In this document: positions 36,497-43,024 of the stretch, piece by piece | Position numbering within the stretch: position 1 is the first letter of the stretch | Layout of the letters: each line of letters starts with the position of its first letter | DNA from: Nonomuraea rubra | GTDB lineage: Bacteria; Actinomycetota; Actinomycetes; Streptosporangiales; Streptosporangiaceae | Assembly: GCF_014207985.1 (NCBI RefSeq) | Contig: NZ_JACHMI010000001.1 | Location: 5,811,001 to 5,875,000 of the forward strand | Length of the DNA stretch: 64,000 nucleotides | Direction of reading: 5' to 3' | Notes under the pieces: generated by a model | Told to the model about the DNA's origin: nothing | The model's input: only the letters and a program-made list of their open reading frames with translations | Database searches by the model: none | Made by a program: the position numbers and the translations under genes

Positions 36497-36533
36497 GCCG
36501 ACCAGACTTCCCGGCACTCCGAGCCATACCGTA
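36497..36533 (-). promoter_or_regulatory. -10 promoter plus 19-nt leader element, copy D (trkH)
   Basis: On the minus strand TACGGT (36533-36528) is followed after 12 bases by GCCGGGAAGTCTGGTCGGC (36515-36497). This is the only copy without the TGN extension of the -10. The trkH start is 90 bases downstream, and the leader contains an 18-codon uORF. Confidence 0.7.
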
Positions 36534-36599
36534 GCGCAGCGCGGCGCGCGGCCAGAACAAGCCGGCCCGTGCCGGGCGCAGGTGGCTGATGTCCACCCG

Positions 36600-36790
36600 C
36601 GTGCGTGGTGGCAGACGCCCGGAGGCCGGCACTGCTCGCCGGCCCGCCGAACGTCCGCGCTCTCCCGGGGATTCACCTGGTTGCGCTGCAGCCCCGCTGG
36701 AAGCTGCACGTGTTCGGGGGGATCGGGCACGAGGCACCGGTGGCGGTTCCGGACGCTCGACTGGGGCGGGGAGCCGAGCATGGAGGGGTC
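36600..36790 (+). pseudogene. Possible alpha/beta hydrolase C-terminal scrap
   Basis: The plus strand encodes ALPGIHLVALQPRWKLHVFG and GIGHEAPVAVP, resembling the end of alpha/beta hydrolases, where a P.W...V..GIGH...vE.P pattern carries the catalytic His. No N-terminal part is present and the frame then loses any homology. The rest of 36534-36924 contains only the promoter for the TetR gene at its right end. Confidence 0.3.
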
Positions 36791-36924
36791 CGCAAGAAGA
36801 CGTGCATGCGTACGTGCTGCCAGGCAACGTGTATAGCGCGACCGTGACGCGGTGCGACCCGGCATGATCACAGCCGGCGGCACCGGCTTTCTTTTGTATT
36901 GACCATTTGGTTAGCATACTGTCC

Positions 36925-37563
36925 ATGCGATCAGCCGAGGATGATTTGACCGCACGCGCCCGGATCAGGAACGCGGCGCTGGAGCTGTTCGGCGCCGAAG
37001 GAGTCGGCGGGGTGAGCCTTCGCGCGGTGGCCCAGCGGGCCGGCGTCTCGCACGCCCTGGTACTGCACCACTTCGGCACCAAGGAGGGCCTGCGCAAGGC
37101 ATGCGACGACTACGTGATCTCGCTGGTGCGCGACACTCCGGACGCCGACCTGGGCGACACGGCAGGACTGGCCGCCATGCTGGAGGCGGGCACAGCCGTA
37201 CGACGCTACCTGGGACGGGCGTTCCTGGACAGCACCCCGGAGGCGGCGGCGCTGTTCGACGAGATCGTCGCCTACACCGGTCAATGGCTGGAGCAGGGCG
37301 TGCGCGAGGGCTGGGTGCAGCCCAGCGACGACCCGCCCGCACGGGCCGCGATGTACGTGACGTGGCTGCTGGCGCCGCTGGCGTTCGGCGAACATCTGGC
37401 GCGCTCGCTGGGCGTGGCCGACGTGCACGACATGCGGACGTTGCTGCGTTTCTCCCGCGCCGGCATCGAGATCTTCACCCGCGGAGTGTTCGCCGACGAG
37501 CGCGCCCTGGAGGCGTGGGACGCCGTGCGGGACGAACGCGGGCCACAGCGCGGCTCGCGGTGA
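36925..37563 (+). CDS. TetR-family transcriptional regulator
   Basis: About 212 residues from the ATG at 36925. TAGCAT at 36912-36917 would put the transcription start at or next to this ATG, which suggests a leaderless mRNA. The helix-turn-helix is clear (RIRNAALELFGAEGVGGVSL, GVSHALVLHHFGTKEGL). The C-terminal domain is similar in style to the TetR at 16355, including the AALFDEIVAYTG helix. The CocE-type hydrolase gene follows 34 bases later on the same strand and is the likely target or partner. Confidence 0.92.
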   Translation: MRSAEDDLTARARIRNAALELFGAEGVGGVSLRAVAQRAGVSHALVLHHFGTKEGLRKACDDYVISLVRDTPDADLGDTAGLAAMLEAGTAVRRYLGRAFLDSTPEAAALFDEIVAYTGQWLEQGVREGWVQPSDDPPARAAMYVTWLLAPLAFGEHLARSLGVADVHDMRTLLRFSRAGIEIFTRGVFADERALEAWDAVRDERGPQRGSR

Positions 37564-37597
37564 ACGCTGCGCCTCTGCCAGGAAAGGAACATCTGTC

Positions 37598-39217
37598 ATG
37601 AGCATCGCCGCCAGGGTGCTGGCCAACAGGGCGAAACTGGCTCCGGCCGAGACCGAGAACGTGACCATTGAGAAGGACCTGCCTGTCCCGATGCCGGACG
37701 GCGTCGTGCTGCTGGCCGATCACTACGCTCCCCAAGGGCTCGGCGACCGGCCGACCGTGCTGATCCGCTCGGTGTACACCGACAGGACCAAGGGCGCCAT
37801 GGTGAGCCGTCTGGTCGCCGAACGCGGCTTCCACGTGGTGGTCGTCAGCGGCCGGGGGACCTGCGGGTCCGGAGGGACACTCACCCCGTTGGTCTCCGAG
37901 CGCGACGACGGCCTGGCCGTCCTGGAGTGGTTGCGCCGGCAGCCGTGGTTCACCGGCGAGCTGGGCACTGTGGGACAGAGTTACAACGGCTTCACGCAGT
38001 GGGCGATCGCCGCCGGAGCCGGGCCCGAGCTGCGGGCCATGAGCACCTCGCTGATCGGGTCCAACGCCTACGACCTGGTCTATCCGGGCGGCGCACTGGC
38101 TCTTGAGCTCTTCCTCGGCTGGATCAGCATGGTGGCCAACCAGGAGAAGCCGCTGCCCGTCTACCTGTCCGCCGTGGCGTTGGGCGGCAAGAGGCGGGCG
38201 CGGGCCGCTCGCCTCCTCCCGCTCACCGAGGCCGACACCGTCGCCATCGGCGCCGTGGCCCCCCACTGGCGGGACTGGCTGGCGCATCCCGACGCCGATG
38301 ACCCGTGGTGGTCGCGCGGCGATCACAGCCAGGCGATCCCCGCGGTGACCGCCCCGAACCACCTGGTCAGCGGCTGGGACGACTTCGCGCTGCCCGGCCT
38401 GGTCCGCGATTACCAGGCACTGCGGAAGGCGGGGCGCGAGCCGTACCTCACCATCGGGCCGTGGCGGCACTGGGACGCCGAGCTGTCGATGACGGCCCTG
38501 CGGGAGAGCCTCACCTGGCTCCGCGCCCACCTGCTGAAGGACCGGAACGGGCTGCGCACAGCGCCGGTTCGTATCTACGTCAGAGGCGCCGAGGAGTGGC
38601 GCGACCTGCCGGCCTACCCGCCCGCCGAGGCACGACCGCAGCGCTTCTACCTGCACGTGAACGGCGGTCTGGGAGGCGATCTGCCCGCTGGCTCCGCGCC
38701 CGACCGTTACCGCTTTGACCCCGCCGACCCGACCCCGGCGGTGGCCGGGATGTCCCGCATGATCGGCATCTCGCGCAAGACCGGGGAGAGCGTGCTGGCC
38801 GGGCGTGACGACGTTCTGACCTACACCGGCGAGCCGTTGCCGGCCGATCTGGAGATCATCGGCATCCCCTCCGCCGAGCTGCACGTGACCTCCAGCCTGG
38901 CGCACACCGACTTCTACGTGCGCGTCAGCGACGTGGCGCCCTCGGGCACGATCACGCACGTCTCCGATGCGCTGCGCCGGTTCGCCGCCGACCGGCCGAT
39001 CGACGGGATGCTCGAGATCGAGCTGGCGCCGGTGGCCCACCGGATCAAACGCGGCCACCGCATCCGGGTACAGGTCGCCAGCGCGGCGTATCCGCGCTGG
39101 GACCGCAACCTCGGCACCGGCGAGCCACCTGCCAGCGCGAGCGCGATGCGCACAGCCGACCAGCAGATTCACCACGATCCCAGCCGGCCCTCCGTCCTGA
39201 TCCTGCCGGTCTGCTGA
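37598..39217 (+). CDS. CocE/NonD-family hydrolase (X-Pro dipeptidyl-peptidase fold)
   Basis: A 539-residue serine hydrolase with ATG start and AGGAA ribosome-binding site. The N-terminal alpha/beta domain carries the oxyanion segment VLIRSVYTD, the RGTCGSGG motif and the nucleophile in GQSYNG. The late GPWRHWD segment gives the catalytic His. A C-terminal jelly-roll domain (about 330-539; LHVTSSLAHTDFYVRVSDV) matches cocaine-esterase and acyl-transfer hydrolases. It probably cleaves an ester or amide. A TetR regulator is encoded upstream. Confidence 0.93.
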   Translation: MSIAARVLANRAKLAPAETENVTIEKDLPVPMPDGVVLLADHYAPQGLGDRPTVLIRSVYTDRTKGAMVSRLVAERGFHVVVVSGRGTCGSGGTLTPLVSERDDGLAVLEWLRRQPWFTGELGTVGQSYNGFTQWAIAAGAGPELRAMSTSLIGSNAYDLVYPGGALALELFLGWISMVANQEKPLPVYLSAVALGGKRRARAARLLPLTEADTVAIGAVAPHWRDWLAHPDADDPWWSRGDHSQAIPAVTAPNHLVSGWDDFALPGLVRDYQALRKAGREPYLTIGPWRHWDAELSMTALRESLTWLRAHLLKDRNGLRTAPVRIYVRGAEEWRDLPAYPPAEARPQRFYLHVNGGLGGDLPAGSAPDRYRFDPADPTPAVAGMSRMIGISRKTGESVLAGRDDVLTYTGEPLPADLEIIGIPSAELHVTSSLAHTDFYVRVSDVAPSGTITHVSDALRRFAADRPIDGMLEIELAPVAHRIKRGHRIRVQVASAAYPRWDRNLGTGEPPASASAMRTADQQIHHDPSRPSVLILPVC

Positions 39218-39283
39218 CGGGAAGGGCATCATCTCGTCGCACGACCGGTTGCCGCCGCGGGCGTGCGCCCCCTGGCCGCCTCG

Positions 39284-39892
39284 TTACCGCTCCGGACGGG
39301 TGAGGCCGGTGGCGATGATGTCGATGAGCCGGTCGAGGATCTTCGGGTACAGGTCGGGACTGGCCAGCCGGTCGCGGTGCAGCGGCATCATGAGAACGGC
39401 CTGCAGGATGCCGACGATCACCTCCGGGTCGTCGCCGGCGAGGTCGTCGCTCTGCTCGGTGAGGTAGGCCGCGAGCGCGGTGACCGGGTTGTCCGGGGCG
39501 GAGGTCACCCGCTCCGGATCCAGCTTCCTGACCACGGCCTCCATCTCCTCGGGGTGGGTCATCAGCCTGCCGTAGAGGGGATTGCCGTCCAGCTCGGCGA
39601 GCGTGGCGTGCAGGAAGGCGCGCAGTCCGGCGCGGGTGTCGGGCTCCTTGCGCAGCGCACCGTCGATGACCCTGCTCTTGACCTCGGCCATCTGGGCGAG
39701 CATCAGCTCCAGGTAGAGCGCCTCCTTGGAGTCGAAGAAGACGTAGAAGGTGCTCTTGGCGATCCCGGTCCCGGCGACCAGGTCTTCCAGGGAGGTCTTG
39801 CGCAGCCCCTGGGTGGTGAACAACCGCAGGCCGTTGTCCAGGAGCAGCCGCGTGATGCGCGTCTTCTCCGCGGCCGAGAAGGCGGGAGGCAT
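39284..39892 (-). CDS. TetR-family regulator of the monooxygenase/epimerase genes
   Basis: About 202 residues from the ATG at 39892, which has GGAAGG eight bases upstream (an ATG nine bases earlier is less well placed). Helix-turn-helix: LLLDNGLRLFTTQGLRKTSL and GIAKSTFYVFFDSKEAL. An AAACAT-N9-ATGTTT inverted repeat lies just upstream and a related, longer repeat precedes the monooxygenase gene at 42144, so this regulator probably represses both its own gene and the two enzyme genes. Confidence 0.92.
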   Translation of the reverse strand: MPPAFSAAEKTRITRLLLDNGLRLFTTQGLRKTSLEDLVAGTGIAKSTFYVFFDSKEALYLELMLAQMAEVKSRVIDGALRKEPDTRAGLRAFLHATLAELDGNPLYGRLMTHPEEMEAVVRKLDPERVTSAPDNPVTALAAYLTEQSDDLAGDDPEVIVGILQAVLMMPLHRDRLASPDLYPKILDRLIDIIATGLTRPER

Positions 39893-39914
39893 GAGGTGCA
39901 CCTTCCGATGGTCG

Positions 39915-39935
39915 AAACATATCGATCAAATGTTT
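39915..39935. promoter_or_regulatory. TetR operator, copy 1
   Basis: AAACAT-N9-ATGTTT, a perfect 6-bp inverted repeat, 23 bases upstream of the TetR start and AT-rich against its surroundings. It resembles the GAAAACA-N11-TGTTTTC repeat upstream of the monooxygenase. Confidence 0.6.
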
Positions 39936-40952
39936 TCACGTTCCGCGACGAGAACGGACCAGGGTCAGAACGTGCTGCTCCTGGGCCGGGTCGAACCACT
40001 GGGCCGGGGACGGGGTGTCCGGCCGCGGGGCGGGGTCGCCTTCGCGCTGCAGCCAGGCCCAGGTGTCGGCCAGGGTGTCGCGGAGAGGCCGGAGGGTGAG
40101 CCCGGCCGCCAGCGCGGCGGAGACGCCGGCGTCGTGCAGGCCCGTCGGGCAGGGGTTGCCGGGGTAGCGCAGCCCGAACTCCATGCCGAGCGGGAAGTTC
40201 TCCCGCTCCAGCAGCTCCGCGGGCGCCCACACCAGCTCGGCCTCGGATCCGATCACCTGCGAAGCCGTGGCGAGCAGCTCGCCGATCGTGGTGTGCCCGG
40301 CCGGTCCGGCGAGGTTGAACGCCCCGCCGGTGCCGCGTTCGGCCGCCGTCAGCATCCAGGCCGCCAGGTCGATCGCGTCGATGTACTGCAGGGCCGCGTC
40401 GGCCGGTCCCGGGGCGAGCACGGGCCCGCCGCGTTCGAGCCGCCGCAGCCACCAGGGGATCCGCCCGACATCCTCGTACGGGCCGAGGATCATGCCCGCC
40501 CTGGCCAGCAGGGCATGCTCGCCGAACGCCTCGGCCACGGCCAGCTCGCCGCCACGCTTGGCCGCGGCGTAGTCGGTGGCGTCCTGGCTGCCGGGATCAC
40601 CGGCCACGAGCGGCGCGCTCTCGTCGGCTCCGGCCGGCCAGGGCCAGGCGTAGACGGCGCGGCTGGAGACGTAACCGTAGTGCTCCGCCCGGCCGGCCAG
40701 CAGCTGGGCACTGTCGCGGACTACGCTCGGCGCCCAGGCCCAGGTGTCGATCACGGCATCCCACGAACGGCCGCCGAGCGCCTGCCGTACCGCACCTGGG
40801 TCGGTGCGATCGGCGACCAGCGCTTCGACGCCCGGCGCGGGCGGGCGCGACTGCCCGCGATTGAGGGTGGTGACGGTGTCGCCGCGCCGCAGCGCGACCT
40901 CCACCACGGCACGTCCGACGTGGTGGGTGCCGCCCATGACCAGTACGCGCAT
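39936..40952 (-). CDS. NAD-dependent epimerase/dehydratase family protein
   Basis: About 338 residues from the ATG at 40952 with a GAGAGGGG site. The Rossmann start VLVMGGTHHVGRAVVEV binds NAD(P), and YVSSRAVY plus DYAAAKRG provide the Ser and Tyr-x-x-x-Lys of an extended SDR. The middle part is typical of uncharacterised actinomycete epimerase-like reductases. It follows the flavin monooxygenase gene by 11 bases and is probably cotranscribed with it under TetR control. Confidence 0.9.
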   Translation of the reverse strand: MRVLVMGGTHHVGRAVVEVALRRGDTVTTLNRGQSRPPAPGVEALVADRTDPGAVRQALGGRSWDAVIDTWAWAPSVVRDSAQLLAGRAEHYGYVSSRAVYAWPWPAGADESAPLVAGDPGSQDATDYAAAKRGGELAVAEAFGEHALLARAGMILGPYEDVGRIPWWLRRLERGGPVLAPGPADAALQYIDAIDLAAWMLTAAERGTGGAFNLAGPAGHTTIGELLATASQVIGSEAELVWAPAELLERENFPLGMEFGLRYPGNPCPTGLHDAGVSAALAAGLTLRPLRDTLADTWAWLQREGDPAPRPDTPSPAQWFDPAQEQHVLTLVRSRRGT

Positions 40953-40963
40953 CGCCACCCCTC

Positions 40964-42109
40964 TCAACCCGCCAGCTGGAACTTGCGCTCGACCATCCGG
41001 CGCACCGGCCCCCACGACGATAGCCGCAGCGGAAGCTGGGTCAGCTCCAGCACCAGGGGGTTGCGCGGGGCGTAGACACCCTTGACCCGGCGGCCGAGCT
41101 TCTGCTTCTTCTCCGCCTCCGGCCGCAGCTCGGTCTCCCATTCCGCCAGCGCGGCCAGAACGTCGCCGCCGTGGCGCTCCAGGGCGGCGCCGAGCCGGTC
41201 GGCGCCGCCGACGGCCAGCGAGGAGCCGTAGCCGGCGAACAGAGTCACGCACCACGCGGCGTCGCCGAGCAGCACGACTCTGCCCCGGCTCCACCGGTCG
41301 ACCACCATCTGGCTGATGGTGTCGAAGTAGACCGAGTCGGCCGACTTCAGTCCTTCCAGAGCGTGGGGGACGAGCCAGCCCATGTCGCCGTAGACCTCGC
41401 GCAGCTCCTCCAGCGAGGTGCCCGCCCGGCCGCCATCGGTGCGGTAGCCGAAGAACGCGGCGGTGCGGCCGTCGCCGACGCTCATCATCGCGAACGTGCG
41501 GCCGCCCGAGCTGATCGAGCCGGTCGTCTCCGCGGGCAGCCCCTCCGGCCGCTGCTTCAGCATGTAGACCGCGACCCGGTGCCCCATGTCGAGCCGGTAG
41601 GCCTCTTCCGGGCCGAAGACCAGCGCGCGCGTCGCCGAGTGCAGCCCGTCGGCGCCGATGAGCAGGTCGGCGTCCTCGGTGGTGCCGTCGCTGAGGGTGA
41701 CGTGCACCGCGTTCGCGTGCTGCTCGACGGCGGTGATGGTGGTGCCGAACCGGATCGTCGTGTGTTCCTCGACGGCCTCGTACAGCACCGCCTCGATGTC
41801 GCCGCGCAGGATGTTGAACGACTTCTTGCCCATGGTGGCCGCGATCGTCTCGCCGCTGAGCGCGAAGCGGCGCTCGCCGCTGGTCTTGCGGTAGACCAGC
41901 TCGCGCGTCACGAACGCACGCCGCTTCAGCTCCGGCAGGACACCCATCCGCTCGGCCCCGTCATAACCGATCCCGCCGAACGTCACCCCGTAGCCGCCAC
42001 CGCGCCGCGCCGGGGCCCGCTCGACCACCAAGGTGTCCCAGCCCGCCTGGTGCAGCCGCAGCGCCGCGGCGAGTCCGGCGATCCCTGCTCCGATGATGAT
42101 GGCACGCAT
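40964..42109 (-). CDS. FAD-dependent monooxygenase (PHBH/TetX fold)
   Basis: A 381-residue flavoprotein: FAD-binding IIIGAGIAGLAAALRL with the acidic end VVERA, the middle IGADGLHS motif, and the GD motif VVLLGDAAWCVTLFAGYG. This is the single-component aromatic hydroxylase/TetX-type fold. ATG start with an AGGGAG site. It is the first gene of a two-enzyme unit; an inverted repeat matching the TetR operator lies 35 bases upstream. The substrate may be a phenolic or a drug, with the regulator sensing it (inference). Confidence 0.93.
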   Translation of the reverse strand: MRAIIIGAGIAGLAAALRLHQAGWDTLVVERAPARRGGGYGVTFGGIGYDGAERMGVLPELKRRAFVTRELVYRKTSGERRFALSGETIAATMGKKSFNILRGDIEAVLYEAVEEHTTIRFGTTITAVEQHANAVHVTLSDGTTEDADLLIGADGLHSATRALVFGPEEAYRLDMGHRVAVYMLKQRPEGLPAETTGSISSGGRTFAMMSVGDGRTAAFFGYRTDGGRAGTSLEELREVYGDMGWLVPHALEGLKSADSVYFDTISQMVVDRWSRGRVVLLGDAAWCVTLFAGYGSSLAVGGADRLGAALERHGGDVLAALAEWETELRPEAEKKQKLGRRVKGVYAPRNPLVLELTQLPLRLSSWGPVRRMVERKFQLAG

Positions 42110-42143
42110 GTCCGCGTACTCCCTTCCGACAGTGTGTGTCTAT

Positions 42144-42168
42144 GAAAACAGATCGTAGATTTGTTTTC
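42144..42168. promoter_or_regulatory. TetR operator, copy 2 (monooxygenase promoter)
   Basis: GAAAACA-N11-TGTTTTC, a perfect 7-bp inverted repeat 35 bases upstream of the monooxygenase start. It shares arm sequence with the operator at 39915. Confidence 0.6.
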
Positions 42169-42457
42169 AAGGTGAGGATCGCGGATGCGTGCCTCCTGGC
42201 GCGGCCAGTCGACGACAACCAGGGAAGAAACGGCCGGATCCAGCTGTAGCTGCTGCTGCTGACGGCCAGTGACATCGATGAGATCCGGCCATGCCTGCCG
42301 CCTCAATTTGATATACGTGGCGGGCACCTTTCCTGTCTGCGTAAAGAACGTGTTGGAAGCCGTAGGGATTGCGTAGAGATTCCGAAGGAAAAAGGCCGCT
42401 GGAAGCCAGGAAGAGATGAGATGAAGTGGTTTTCCTGGCGGAGAAAGGACTGGGGCG
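42169..42457. other. Intergenic region with a long-range inverted repeat
   Basis: No gene is seen. GGCCGGATC (42232-42240) and GATCCGGCC (42282-42290) can pair over a 41-base loop that contains a CTG-rich run. It lies upstream of the membrane-protein gene at 42458 and could be a terminator-like or leader structure; no U-rich tract follows, so I do not call a terminator. Confidence 0.35.
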
Positions 42458-42880
42458 ATGCGTAAGCACGAGTGGGCAGGGCTGATTCCGGCCGGATTCG
42501 CATTCGTGGTCGTCATGTGCGCTGCTTCCGCGCTGACCTTTCCCGGGAGCGCGGCGCGCGTAGTGGTCATGGTGGTCGGCATCGGAGTTTTCGGTCTGTG
42601 CGCGGGCCGCTACCCGGCCGCGCTCGCGGCAGGAGCGATGGGCTGGTTCTTCACGACAGGGTTCCTGGTCAATGCCAAGGGCGTGCTGACATTCGGGAGC
42701 GACGACCTCACCCGGCTGGCCGGGTTCGCCGTTGTGGCGGCTGCGGGTTGCGCTTGCGGACGGGCGTATCACGCACTTTGTTTCCACGGCCGATCGGCGA
42801 GGCGGGCGGGAGCGGATGACCATCGGGTCGCCATCCCGGCTGTCCGGATTCCTGGAAGCCATCAGGAACATCCCGTCTGA
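42458..42880 (+). CDS. Small membrane protein with DUF4118-like helices
   Basis: A 140-residue protein from an ATG with AAAGGA upstream. Four hydrophobic segments (about 9-26, 33-50, 52-68, 82-98) resemble the membrane module of KdpD-type kinases (GRYPAALAAGAMGWFFTTGF), but there is no kinase domain. The last 30 residues are polar and end just before the phosphotransferase promoter. Function unknown; it may be a truncated sensor. Confidence 0.6.
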   Translation: MRKHEWAGLIPAGFAFVVVMCAASALTFPGSAARVVVMVVGIGVFGLCAGRYPAALAAGAMGWFFTTGFLVNAKGVLTFGSDDLTRLAGFAVVAAAGCACGRAYHALCFHGRSARRAGADDHRVAIPAVRIPGSHQEHPV

Positions 42881-42948
42881 GTGATGCGGCGAAGTTCCCG
42901 GGAGCGAGGTGGTGCGACCTTGCCCTGGTGTGCGAGCTTCGGCGGTGC

Positions 42949-42985
42949 TAACGTCCGAACTGGAGCGCCGGGAAGCCTGGTCGGC
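42949..42985 (+). promoter_or_regulatory. Extended -10 promoter plus 19-nt leader element, copy E (PEP-utilising enzyme)
   Basis: TAACGT (42949-42954), preceded by TGC, is followed after 12 bases by GCCGGGAAGCCTGGTCGGC (42967-42985). It differs from the other four copies at one loop position (C instead of T). The start codon at 43025 is 39 bases further on. Confidence 0.7.
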
Positions 42986-43024
42986 AATGTCGCGGATGAT
43001 GCCGGCTTTGGGGAAGAAGGCGCG

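Noticed and set aside
19542..42985. The repeated leader as a ydaO-type c-di-AMP or cobalamin riboswitch
   Set aside because: Although K+ transporters are c-di-AMP riboswitch targets, the long conserved cores of ydaO and B12 riboswitches are absent; the common element is only 19 nt.
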